A stretch of DNA of 40,327 bases from an uncultured Rickettsiales bacterium (GTDB lineage Bacteria > Pseudomonadota > Alphaproteobacteria > Rickettsiales > UBA1997). The position numbers were made by a program, and so were the translations under genes. The stretch lies in contig CALXSC010000013.1 in NCBI GenBank assembly GCA_944391025.1, positions 1 to 40,327 on the forward strand, read 5' to 3'. Below the pieces are notes generated by a model. The model was not told the origin of the DNA, did not search any database, and saw only the letters and a list, made by a program, of their open reading frames with translations. Below are positions 1 to 7,903 of this stretch, one piece after another (position 1 is the first letter of the stretch; the number at the start of each line of letters is the position of its first letter).

Positions 1-340
1 CTTCGCTCCAATCGTGCTTCGGCAAACACTCGGGCTAAAGCCCTACGCTGGTGAAATTGTGCAAGCACATTTCCCCTTGCCTTCGCACTTGAGCATTCAC
101 TTCGTTCCTCTAGCAAACTGCAGTGGGACGACAGGCTAAAATGATTGAACAAGTTCATCATTTTCCCACTTTGTTTTCACATCGTGCTTAGGCAATCGTT
201 CGCTTTGCTCACTGGTGATTTCAAGCAAGCTTGAATCCCCTTGCCTTCGCACTTGCTTGCAATGGCAGCCTGCGACCCACTGCAGTTTGCCGTAGCGAAG
301 CGGAGGAACGGAGTGAATACTAAAGCAGTCTTCGTACAGG
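1..340 (-). repeat. GC-rich modular palindromic repeat cluster (window edge)
   Basis: This stretch is far more GC-rich than its surroundings and holds no gene. Read on the minus strand it repeats the cluster at 11345-11707: a head module near 275-335 (containing CGGCAAACTGCAGTG and CGCAGGCTGC), then units with the motif AAGTGCGAAGGCAAGGGG at about 70-95 and 235-262. Position 1 falls inside a unit, so the cluster continues beyond the window. A second head module in plus orientation lies near 110-155. Each unit carries short stem-loops, for example GTGC-tt-GCAC and GGGCT-tt-AGCCC. There is no sign of coding function. Confidence 0.85.
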
Positions 341-434
341 ACTTATTTTTTTTGCCACGCCGTTTGCCAAAGGAGTTATATAATGTAAATTATAATGGAA
401 CCGCTATGCTCTAAATCACAAGTCTTTATTTTTT

Positions 435-463
435 GAGAAAAAATTATTTATACGGAAGGTCTA
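435..463 (-). repeat. Short dispersed repeat, copy 1
   Basis: On the minus strand the sequence begins TAGACC and ends TATAAATAATTTTT. Three related copies occur at 11261-11282, 22658-22683 and 28840-28864. This one lies just past the lolD stop codon, between lolD and the GC-rich repeat cluster. Confidence 0.5.
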
Positions 464-468
464 TTTAA

Positions 469-1170
469 TTAAAAATCAACTATTTCTTTATTTTTAATAG
501 TTATGATTCTATCCAGCTTTTTTGCCAAATCAACATTATGGGTAACCATTAAAAGGCTTGAATTATGATTATTTACCGTTCTTAATAATAGATTAAATAC
601 TATATCGGCATTTTCCGGATCTAAATTGCCGGTTGGCTCATCTGCTAATATTATTGATGGGTTGTTCATTATTGCTCTAGCAATAGCAACCCTCTGTTTT
701 TCACCTCCGGATAATTGTGATGGTCTATTGTTAATTTTTGCTATAAGCCCTAAATCATTCAAAATATCAATAGCTTTTTCTTTGATTATCTTTTTATCAT
801 TTTTATCAATTAATCCAGGCAGCATAACATTCTCAAGGACAGAAAATTCCGGCAATAGATGGTGAAATTGGAATATGAAACCTATATTGTTTTTTCTAAT
901 ATTTGTCTTTTCAATATCGCTTAATTTTGCTACATCCTGATTGTTTATGAATACTCTGCCGCTAGTTGGATTGTCCAATAGCCCGCATATTTGTAATAGC
1001 GTGGTTTTACCGCATCCAGATGGACCGACAAATGCAACAGTTTCTTGATTAAAAACAGAGAGGGAAGAATTTTTGATTATTTCTAAATTACTCCCGCTCT
1101 GTCTATAGATTTTATTTATATTTTCTAATTTTAGAACTTCAAAATTAGAATTTGCTAAGCTTCTGGCCAT
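469..1170 (-). CDS. lolD: Lipoprotein-release ABC transporter ATPase LolD
   Basis: A 233-residue ABC ATPase of the LolD/MacB subfamily. In the LolCDE complex it powers extraction of outer-membrane lipoproteins from the inner membrane and their hand-over to LolA. All motifs are visible: Walker A GPSGCGKTT (49-57), Q-loop Gln101 in FQFHHLLPEF, signature LSGGEKQR (153-160), Walker B ILADE (about 174-178), D-loop NLD and H-loop His211. The FQFHHLLPEFS stretch is typical of LolD. The ATG at 1170 lies 16 bases inside the 3' end of the upstream ferredoxin gene; no later start fits before the conserved VLKLENI, so translation is probably coupled. lolC/lolE, usually adjacent, is absent here: ferredoxin is on one side and repeats on the other. 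A related MacB-type ATPase is the only realistic alternative. Confidence 0.9.
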   Translation of the reverse strand: MARSLANSNFEVLKLENINKIYRQSGSNLEIIKNSSLSVFNQETVAFVGPSGCGKTTLLQICGLLDNPTSGRVFINNQDVAKLSDIEKTNIRKNNIGFIFQFHHLLPEFSVLENVMLPGLIDKNDKKIIKEKAIDILNDLGLIAKINNRPSQLSGGEKQRVAIARAIMNNPSIILADEPTGNLDPENADIVFNLLLRTVNNHNSSLLMVTHNVDLAKKLDRIITIKNKEIVDF

Positions 1171-1394
1171 TCAGATGCATGCTCTTCGTTATATTTGATT
1201 GCTTCTTCAGGAGCTTCATCATCTGGAAGAATTGCGCCTTCAGGCACAACAGTTTGGCATACACCGCAGTCAATACAAACATTTTGATCAATAACTAATT
1301 CACCATTAGGTCCTTTTCTAAAAGCTTGAACTGGACATACTCCAGGTGCATCAACAACCTCATTATAATTTTTAGTTACAACTACTCTAGGCAT
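1155..1394 (-). CDS. Ferredoxin of the FdxA type, reduced to a single [4Fe-4S] site
   Basis: A 79-residue acidic ferredoxin. The overall pattern (VCPVQAF, GPNGELVID, CIDCGVC, then an acidic WPEA tail) matches the 7Fe/8Fe FdxA family of proteobacteria, which carries electrons in the cytoplasm. Only four cysteines remain: Cys20, Cys40, Cys43 and Cys46. In the family, the second CxxCxxC plus the Cys-Pro of the first motif ligate one cluster, and exactly those four survive. The ligands of the other cluster are gone: the N-terminal cysteines are replaced (TKNYNEVVDAPG) and the last Cys-Pro is Val-Pro. I infer one [4Fe-4S] cluster. AAGGGAAAAGTA precedes the ATG and is a good ribosome binding site. 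The gene overlaps lolD downstream. Confidence 0.85.
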   Translation of the reverse strand: MPRVVVTKNYNEVVDAPGVCPVQAFRKGPNGELVIDQNVCIDCGVCQTVVPEGAILPDDEAPEEAIKYNEEHASEWPEA

Positions 1395-1667
1395 TACTTT
1401 TCCCTTTATTATTAAAATTTACATTCTATAAATTATAACATTTTTTTTAAATTACAAGATTTAAAAAAAAGATAAAAACTATACCCATAAACTCAATAAA
1501 CTATAGCTTTGAAATATATTGTAATCTATTAAAATATTTAATTAATAATCAAAAAAAATGGAACAGCCGGAAAAATTAATAAATAATTTACAATAAGTTC
1601 ATATTTTAAGTGGATTTTTTAATTTTTAGTTTTAATATTAGTAACATTGTTTTAAAGATTATAGGAT

Positions 1668-3389
1668 ATGAGAAATAATAAAGATAATTACAATACAAGA
1701 ATAATTATAGCGACAGTATTATCTACATTTTTAATGATTGCATGGATGAAATTCTATGGGAAAAAAACAATTCCGCAAGATGCAAAAAAGATAAACCAGG
1801 AAATAAAGCACGAACAAACGCTTGAAAAAACTGAAGAAAAGATAGAAAGTGAAAAAATAGCCGTTGAAGAAAAAGAACTGCCAAAGGAAGAAGCGGAAGT
1901 ATTTGAAGAAAAAAAACTAATTATAGATACGGAAAAACTTAATGGAAGCATTAATTTAAGGGGATTATTATTTGATAATTTAATTTTAGAAAACTATAAA
2001 AAGGAAATAAACTCTGAAGAGAAAGTACAGTTATTATCACAACAAAATACAAATGACGCATATTATGTAACGTTTGGTTGGAAGAGCGAAGATTCAAATT
2101 TAGACTTGCCAAACAAAAATACGCTATGGGAATCTGATAGTGAGAAGCTTACTGTAAATAATCCAGTTATATTGTCATATAGAAGTAAAGATAATATAAT
2201 ATTCCAGCTTATAGTTTCAATAGATCAAAATTACATGTTTACTTTTAAACAAAATGTTATAAACAATAGCAAAAATGTAATATCGCTAAAAATAGACAAT
2301 AGAATAATCAAAAGAAATACGCCAAACGCAGAGGCAGCAACAAGTGTCCACGAAGGTTTTATTGGTTCATTCAACCATAAAATAGAGGAAGAAAAATATA
2401 AAAAACTTAAAAGCAAAAAATTTGATTTTGATACAGGCTTTAGTTGGGCTGGCTTTACAGACAAATATTGGCTCGTATCCTTGGCTGCAGAAAAGGAAAA
2501 AAGCAATACATTTAACATAAAAACAAACTATAATGATAATGATTATATTATTGATTTTACTACGAGCAGCATAGTTATCAACCCTAATCAAAAGAATGAG
2601 ACTACAAATTTATTATTTGCAGGACCAAAAATTTTAAGTCTTTTAGACCAATATGCTTTCCAATACGATTTATCATTATTTGACAGAGCTGTTGATTTTG
2701 GATGGTTTTACTTTTTAACAAAACCTATATATATAATACTAAAAACATTCTACAACTTCTTTGGAAATTTTGGCGTAGCTATATTATTTCTAACATTTGT
2801 TGTTAAGTGCGTAATGTACCCGTTTACAAAAAAGTCCTATGTATCAATGGCAAAAATGAAAGACGCACAACCAAAAATAGATGCTCTAAAGAAAAGATAT
2901 GCCGATGATAAAATGAGAATGAATAAGGAACTTATAGAACTATATAAAAAAGAAAATATAAGTCCTTTATCGGGCTGTCTTCCTATGCTGATTCAAATAC
3001 CTGTATTCTTTTCACTATATAAGGTTTTAGTAATTTCAATAGATATGAGACAGGCCCCATTCTTTGGATATATAAAGAATCTAGCCGCAAAAGATCCAAC
3101 CACAATATGGAATCTATTCGGTCTGCTGCCATACAATGTAACTTTCCTGCATATAGGTTTGCTGCCTTGCCTAATGTCGCTGACAATGTGGATTCAACAG
3201 AAAATGACAGCTCAAGGCAATTCAAATCCTGAAACGCAGACAGTAATAAAGGTTATGCCTATTCTATTCCTATTGATGTTCGCAGGAATGCCGGCAGGAT
3301 TGTTAATCTATTGGACTTTTAGCAATATAATAACAATAGGACAGCAATATTACGTTGAAAAAAAATTAAGTAAAAATAAAAAAAAGTAA
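1668..3389 (+). CDS. yidC: Membrane protein insertase YidC
   Basis: A 573-residue YidC/Oxa1 insertase of the Gram-negative type, which inserts and folds inner-membrane proteins with or without SecYEG. The first transmembrane segment is at about 12-28 (IIIATVLSTFLMIAWMKFYG). A lysine/glutamate-rich linker follows (about 33-90), then the beta-rich periplasmic domain (about 90-340), then the conserved C-terminal core with further membrane helices (about 350-560, including FGVAILFLTFVVKCVMYPFT, the SGCLPMLIQIPVFFSLYKVL segment and LLIYWTFSNIITIGQQY). The basic C-terminal tail ends KKLSKNKKK. Length is normal for the family. The usual neighbours rnpA, rpmH and mnmE are absent. The upstream 273 bases are AT-rich and show no gene. 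Confidence 0.97.
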   Translation: MRNNKDNYNTRIIIATVLSTFLMIAWMKFYGKKTIPQDAKKINQEIKHEQTLEKTEEKIESEKIAVEEKELPKEEAEVFEEKKLIIDTEKLNGSINLRGLLFDNLILENYKKEINSEEKVQLLSQQNTNDAYYVTFGWKSEDSNLDLPNKNTLWESDSEKLTVNNPVILSYRSKDNIIFQLIVSIDQNYMFTFKQNVINNSKNVISLKIDNRIIKRNTPNAEAATSVHEGFIGSFNHKIEEEKYKKLKSKKFDFDTGFSWAGFTDKYWLVSLAAEKEKSNTFNIKTNYNDNDYIIDFTTSSIVINPNQKNETTNLLFAGPKILSLLDQYAFQYDLSLFDRAVDFGWFYFLTKPIYIILKTFYNFFGNFGVAILFLTFVVKCVMYPFTKKSYVSMAKMKDAQPKIDALKKRYADDKMRMNKELIELYKKENISPLSGCLPMLIQIPVFFSLYKVLVISIDMRQAPFFGYIKNLAAKDPTTIWNLFGLLPYNVTFLHIGLLPCLMSLTMWIQQKMTAQGNSNPETQTVIKVMPILFLLMFAGMPAGLLIYWTFSNIITIGQQYYVEKKLSKNKKK

Positions 3390-3467
3390 AAATTTTCAAC
3401 CTAAATATAATTACGAAAAACCTAGAATAGATATTTATAAAATTATAAATGTACCAGGAAATTAGAA

Positions 3468-4325
3468 ATGGTTTTAAAATGCCCAATTTGTGGTTTAGAT
3501 TTAATGGAAATGGGACGGAGTTATATTTGTCAAAATAACCATAATTTTGATATTTCAAAACATGGCTATGTTAATCTATTGCCATGCAATCAAAAAAACA
3601 GTAAAGACCCTGGCGATTCCAAGGAAATGATTAGAGCGAGGGATAATTTTTTAAAAAAAGATTTCTATAAAATTATTTCGGACAGACTAAATGAATTTAT
3701 TTTAAAGCAATCAGAAAAGATATTAGAAAATAAAACAATTAGTATAACAGAAACTGGATGTGGGAGCGGATATTATCTTATAAATTTAAAAAAATTTTTG
3801 TCAGAAAAACTTAGTAATTCAGAGATAGACTACTATGGTTTGGATATATCCAAGCATGCAATAAACATAGCTTCCAAAGCAGACAAAAATATAAAATGGA
3901 TTGTTGCAAATTCGTATAATACACCATTTGCAAATAGTTCTCAAAATATTATAATCAATATATTCGCACCCTATAAAATTTTGGAATTAAGCAGAATTTT
4001 AAAGCCAGGCGGAAAAATTTATTTTGTAATATCCGGTAAAAATCATTTGAATACCTTTAGGGAAATTATATATAAAGATAGAAAAAATGAAAAAAATAGC
4101 GACAAACTAATTTCTGATATTGAAAAATCAAATATTTTAAAAGTAAAGAATAGTATTGAAGTAGAAGATGAATTTATAATAGAGAATAATGAAGATATAA
4201 TGAATTTGCTGACAATGACCCCATATTATTGGAATATAGATTCAAAAATATTAAATTATTTTAAATCTCTAAATAAAATTGTAATGACGCTTGATATGGT
4301 TATTCTGGAGGTTGGAGGTAACTAG
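3468..4325 (+). CDS. rlmA: 23S rRNA (guanine-N1)-methyltransferase RlmA family
   Basis: A 285-residue SAM-dependent methyltransferase. The N-terminus has the RlmA zinc site, Cys5-x2-Cys8 and Cys21-x3-His25, followed by the typical NFDISKHGYVNLLP and a GDSKEMIRARDNFL segment. The SAM-binding motif I is TETGCGSGYYL, near residue 96. RlmA proteins methylate N1 of a guanine in helix 35 of 23S rRNA (G745 in E. coli, G748 in Gram-positives); which base is used here cannot be told from the sequence. The gene follows yidC by 78 bases on the same strand and may be co-transcribed. Its stop codon lies almost directly against the structured repeat element at 4329. Confidence 0.88.
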   Translation: MVLKCPICGLDLMEMGRSYICQNNHNFDISKHGYVNLLPCNQKNSKDPGDSKEMIRARDNFLKKDFYKIISDRLNEFILKQSEKILENKTISITETGCGSGYYLINLKKFLSEKLSNSEIDYYGLDISKHAINIASKADKNIKWIVANSYNTPFANSSQNIIINIFAPYKILELSRILKPGGKIYFVISGKNHLNTFREIIYKDRKNEKNSDKLISDIEKSNILKVKNSIEVEDEFIIENNEDIMNLLTMTPYYWNIDSKILNYFKSLNKIVMTLDMVILEVGGN

Positions 4326-4328
4326 ACT

Positions 4329-4725
4329 TGCCTAGCATTAGACAATCACAAACCCAACCAACCCCGCCAAACAACCAATATTATCATTGGACCAGCGGGG
4401 GCGGCCGCAGCAACGGCATAGGAGTGCCCTTCTATATTTTATATCTTTTTTATAATTATATACAGGTTTTTTTTCTTATATACTTTATCTTTTATAAATA
4501 ATATTGGCACTCCTGCCGTTGCTAGGCCATAGCCTAGGGCTTTTTCTATCCAAAATTAACCTATACCCATATTACATCACCATAGCCAGCATATCGCCTA
4601 AACAATTAACACATTCAAAAGAAAAAGCCCTGCGGCCGCCCCTCCTGCCTCCCTCACCATTCGCTATTCCTTCCTTCCCCCATATACTATAGTATACAAT
4701 TAAAATTCTCTTAGTTGGCTAGGCA
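4329..4725. repeat. GC-rich multi-hairpin intergenic element
   Basis: Non-coding. TGCCTAGC (4329-4336) and GCTAGGCA (4718-4725) bound nested stems: CCCCGC 4362-4367 with GCGGGG 4395-4400; GGGCGGCCGC-type arms 4398-4408 with 4632-4642; 4410-4428 with 4506-4522 (17 paired bases, one two-base bulge, AT-rich loop); and 4536-4546 with 4621-4631 (11 bp). The last three together form a three-way junction closed by the GCGGCCGC arms. The first and second stems compete for the same G-run. The right half resembles 11854-11967. It may be a palindromic mobile element or a structured transcript downstream of rlmA. Confidence 0.65.
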
Positions 4726-4812
4726 TATAATCGCCAAATATTTTAAAATTAATTGTAGAATTTTAATATAAAAAATTATAAAATAATTTTTGTAATAAAA
4801 AAATAGTAATCA

Positions 4813-5817
4813 ATGATAGTATTTGACAAAGTTTATGGCGAATTTGAAGTAAATGAACCTGTGCTAATAGACCTATTAAATAGCAAAACCCTAAACAGAC
4901 TAAACGGAATATCTATGGCCGGCTTCTACCCGGCATATCCGCAAATAAGCAATGATGATATGAGCAGATATTACCATTCAATAGGTGTATTTCTCTTATT
5001 AAGAAAATATGGAGCCTCTCTAGAAGAACAGATTGCAGGACTAATACACGATGTATCACATACTGCTTTATCGCATACAGTTGACTACATAAAAGAAAAT
5101 ATGGAAGAACAAAAAAACCAAAGCGGACAGGATGATATCCATGAAAATTTTGTAAAAAATTCAGATATAGCAGAAATATTAAAAAATCATGGTATTGATG
5201 TAGACTATATATTAGAAGACAAACACTTTACATTAAAGGAAAATAATGTTCCGGATATTTGCGCCGATAGAATAGACTATTCGTTAAGACAAGGTTTTGT
5301 TTTATATAATGTAATAGACGAAAAAGAAAAAAACAGAATATTGGATTCTCTAATAAATAATAATGGAACATTCATGTTTAAAGACTTTGAAACAGCAAAG
5401 TTTTTTGCGGAGTTTTTTTGGAAAATGGACGATATGGAGTGGTCTGGTATGAAAAGCGCAATTATGTTCGCAATTTCCGGAAAACTATTCCAGAGAGCAA
5501 TAGAAATGCAATATGTAACCTTTGATGACTTTTATAATTTTAATGACAAAGTTATAATTGAAAAAATCAAAAATAATCTAGATAGCGATCCAGTCTTAAA
5601 AAAATATTTTGAATATCTAAATCTGCCGGTGGAAAAATATAAAAACGACAAGGAAAATCATATACGCCAGGTATTCTGTAAAGTAAGAAAAATAGATCCA
5701 CAATTTATATCAGATAATGGAAAGTTATTAAGGGTATCTGATATTGATCTAGAATTTAGAAATAAAATAAAAAATAAGAATAGGTTTAACGAATATTTTA
5801 TAAAATTATCAGAATAA
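4813..5817 (+). CDS. HD-superfamily phosphohydrolase (COG1078-like)
   Basis: A 334-residue HD-domain protein. The metal-binding residues are visible: His55 (RYYHSIGV), His79-Asp80 (AGLIHDVSHTALSH) and Asp152 (ADRIDYSL). The start MIVFDKVYGEFEV, the LNRLNGI segment and the order of motifs fit the SAMHD1/dGTPase-related HD phosphohydrolases of COG1078, some of which hydrolyse dNTPs. The substrate here is unknown. The C-terminal half (about 180-334) is helical and charged, with no motif I recognise. The gene stands alone between two repeat elements (4329-4725 and 5821-6011). No convincing Shine-Dalgarno precedes the ATG. Confidence 0.8.
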   Translation: MIVFDKVYGEFEVNEPVLIDLLNSKTLNRLNGISMAGFYPAYPQISNDDMSRYYHSIGVFLLLRKYGASLEEQIAGLIHDVSHTALSHTVDYIKENMEEQKNQSGQDDIHENFVKNSDIAEILKNHGIDVDYILEDKHFTLKENNVPDICADRIDYSLRQGFVLYNVIDEKEKNRILDSLINNNGTFMFKDFETAKFFAEFFWKMDDMEWSGMKSAIMFAISGKLFQRAIEMQYVTFDDFYNFNDKVIIEKIKNNLDSDPVLKKYFEYLNLPVEKYKNDKENHIRQVFCKVRKIDPQFISDNGKLLRVSDIDLEFRNKIKNKNRFNEYFIKLSE

Positions 5818-5820
5818 ACC

Positions 5821-6011
5821 ATAGCAAATTAACTTTTATCATGCAGCATTAAATCGCTTGCACAAAAAGACACGATGAGTTTTAAAATTTTATTGTGACG
5901 GTGCATAAATTAATACATTGAGACAATAAAATTTTAAAATGACAAAAACATAGTGTGTGGCTTTAAGTGAAAATAGATTTAGATACTGCAAGATAAAAGT
6001 TAATTTGCTAT
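5821..6011. mobile_element. 191-bp palindromic element with 20-bp perfect TIRs (MITE-like)
   Basis: ATAGCAAATTAACTTTTATC at 5821-5840 is the exact reverse complement of 5992-6011; with one mismatch the match extends to 26 bp. A nested perfect 17-bp inverted repeat lies inside at 5880-5896 and 5923-5939 (arm TTTTAAAATTTTATTGT). The TIRs end at TA on both sides, as expected for insertion at a TA dinucleotide. No open reading frame is present. It sits between the HD-protein stop codon and the rlpA stop codon, so it could also act as a two-way terminator. Confidence 0.8.
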
Positions 6012-6044
6012 ATATTAAACTTAAGGAAATCATAAATTGATTTC

Positions 6045-6665
6045 CTATTTTAATCCATATTCCTTCAACAGTTCTTCGCTTTCCTTTTTTAAATATTCAA
6101 CCTTTACCTTTGTTGTACCCTTTTCATGAAAATCCAATTTTTTTGCCACTTTTTTAGATACATCTATAATTCTATTTTTAGCAAACGGACCCCTATCGTT
6201 AACCCTAACTTTTATGCTTTTTCCATTTTCCAAATTTGTAACTCTGACTATACACGGCATTGGGAGCGTCCTATGGGCAGCTGTATAATCGTTCATATTA
6301 TAGACTTCGCCATTAGCTGTTTTCTTATTGTGAAAGTCGCTTCCATACCATGAAGCCATGCCAACCTCTTTATAATTAGGCTCTTCTCTTGGATAGTAGG
6401 TTTGACCGAGAATTGTATACGGATTGCCAACCTTATAATGACCTTCGTATTTACCATTTTTAATTGGTTTTTTTGTTTTTATTGTTTTTAGATCATTTTC
6501 CTGCTTGTTTCTCTTTTCAAGATTGTATTTTATAGTGCCATTATAACTTTTTTCATAAAAATTAGCGTTAAATCTCCTCAACCTATATTCTACTTCATCT
6601 GCCCTTAAATTAGTTATATTAATTAAAAATAATAAAATAGAATATATAATTTTATGATTTTTCAT
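6045..6665 (-). CDS. rlpA: RlpA-family septal ring lytic transglycosylase / DPBB protein
   Basis: A 206-residue exported protein. Residues 1-22 (IIYSILLFLINITNLRA) look like a signal peptide, with no lipobox cysteine. The C-terminal RlpA double-psi beta-barrel is clear: VGMASWYGSDFHNKKTANGE, AAHRTLPMPCIVRVTNLENG, and VRVNDRGPF followed by RIIDVSKKVAKKL. RlpA proteins act on glycan strands at the septum or affect cell separation. There is no SPOR domain, so this is the short form. The start codon overlaps the 3' end of bamD by 14 bases, making it the last gene of the yajC-bamD-rlpA group. An AT-rich TIR element lies just beyond its stop codon. Confidence 0.9.
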   Translation of the reverse strand: MKNHKIIYSILLFLINITNLRADEVEYRLRRFNANFYEKSYNGTIKYNLEKRNKQENDLKTIKTKKPIKNGKYEGHYKVGNPYTILGQTYYPREEPNYKEVGMASWYGSDFHNKKTANGEVYNMNDYTAAHRTLPMPCIVRVTNLENGKSIKVRVNDRGPFAKNRIIDVSKKVAKKLDFHEKGTTKVKVEYLKKESEELLKEYGLK

Positions 6666-7383
6666 ACTTTTTAATTATTCTTGTTGAATATTTAGTCCAG
6701 ACGCTATCTTTATAGTTTTGAGCTAAAATTTGATAATACTTAACGGCTTCAAATTTTAAATCTAAAAATGAATTTATTTCTACCAGTCTATATAGGGCTT
6801 CCGGCACAAAATTAGATTTTGGATACTCATTCAAAACATTAGTGTAGTGGTTTATTGCTCCAATATAGTTCTTTCTCCTAAGGTAGTAATTAGCAATACT
6901 CATTTCATTCCCAGATAAATAGGTTTCTGTCTTTTTTAGTCTTTCTAACGCGTCATTTGCATATTCAGTATTTGGGTATTTATATATTAATTCTTTAAAT
7001 GTAGAATCGGCACTTTTAGTTATATCTCTAGCTTTGCTCATGGAGCTTACCCTATCATAATAATTCAAACCCTTCAAGTAATACATATACGGAAGGTTTT
7101 CATTAATAGGATTTGACTGTATAAAATAGTTAATAATTCTTATTGAATCTTCATACTGCCTTGCTTTATAATATGAATATGAGGCCATTATTAGACCATT
7201 TGTTGCATCAGCCGTAAAGGGTTGGGTATCTTCAAGCTTCTCAAATATTGCAGCAGCGCTGTTATAATTTCCAATCTTTAAATGGTTCATACCTTTTTCA
7301 TAGCTATCAGGAACCAGATCTTTCTTATTCACACATGATGCAACAATGGCTAACAACAAAAATAATACCAAAACCCTTTTCAT
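6652..7383 (-). CDS. bamD: Outer membrane assembly lipoprotein BamD
   Basis: A 243-residue lipoprotein with TPR-like repeats, the BamD/ComL component of the BAM complex that folds beta-barrel proteins into the outer membrane. I chose the ATG at 7383 because it begins a lipoprotein signal, MKRVLVLFLLLAIVASC, with lipid-acceptor Cys17; an upstream in-frame start would overlap yajC and add a highly basic, unrelated N-terminus. Tandem helical repeats run from about residue 27 (YEKGMNHLKIGNYNSAAAIF) to the end and include SNFVPEALYRLVEI. It lies 7 bases after yajC and overlaps rlpA by 14 bases, so the three are probably one envelope operon. Confidence 0.92.
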   Translation of the reverse strand: MKRVLVLFLLLAIVASCVNKKDLVPDSYEKGMNHLKIGNYNSAAAIFEKLEDTQPFTADATNGLIMASYSYYKARQYEDSIRIINYFIQSNPINENLPYMYYLKGLNYYDRVSSMSKARDITKSADSTFKELIYKYPNTEYANDALERLKKTETYLSGNEMSIANYYLRRKNYIGAINHYTNVLNEYPKSNFVPEALYRLVEINSFLDLKFEAVKYYQILAQNYKDSVWTKYSTRIIKKYEKS

Positions 7384-7390
7384 AACACAA

Positions 7391-7804
7391 TTATTTATTT
7401 TCTTTATTTGAACTTGATGTTTTTTCCTTTTTTGGTAAAGCTTCTTTCTTAGTAAAGCTGCTCTTTGTTGAAGCTGCACCACCTAAGTCCTTAGCTGGAG
7501 TAACTGTTTCAGAGATAACTTCAATCTCAACTCCATCAGCAATTTCAACTATTAGGCTTTTTTCTTTAACCTTTTTAATTACGCCATAGATTCCACCGGC
7601 AGTCAGAATCTTATCATTTGGTTTTAATGAAGCGACTTCTTTTTCATGCTCCTTTTGTCTCTTTTGTTGCGGTCTTATTAATAGGAAATAAAAAATAGCA
7701 ACAAAAATTAATAATGGAACTAAACTAGCCGTAAAGCTTTGAAATGTTGGAGTACCAGCTGAACTTGCTATGCCATCAGCAAAAACTTCATTTATAAAAA
7801 ACAT
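7391..7804 (-). CDS. yajC: Preprotein translocase accessory subunit YajC
   Basis: A 137-residue single-span membrane protein that associates with SecDF in the Sec translocon. The transmembrane segment is at about 25-43 (FTASLVPLLIFVAIFYFLLI), directly followed by the family hallmark RPQQKRQKEHEKEVASLKPND and the TAGGIYGVIKKV motif of the cytosolic domain. The C-terminal tail (about 108-137) is low-complexity and Lys/Ser/Thr-rich. Length is close to normal for the family. It is the first gene of the group with bamD and rlpA. secD/secF, usually next to yajC, are not in the window. Confidence 0.95.
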   Translation of the reverse strand: MFFINEVFADGIASSAGTPTFQSFTASLVPLLIFVAIFYFLLIRPQQKRQKEHEKEVASLKPNDKILTAGGIYGVIKKVKEKSLIVEIADGVEIEVISETVTPAKDLGGAASTKSSFTKKEALPKKEKTSSSNKENK

Positions 7805-7903
7805 AATTAAATAATATTATTAATACAGTTATTAATATTAAAAAATAAATGCTTTAAAATCAAGAGTTATTATAGACAATAATGCTAATATTTATTATAG
7901 CAA

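Noticed and set aside
2231..2591. Minus-strand open frames opposite yidC (and similar ones opposite other genes)
   Set aside because: They are antisense shadows with biased composition and no ribosome binding sites.
7384..7482. Longer bamD beginning at 7482
   Set aside because: It would overlap yajC by about 90 bases and place a basic segment before a clear lipoprotein signal peptide.
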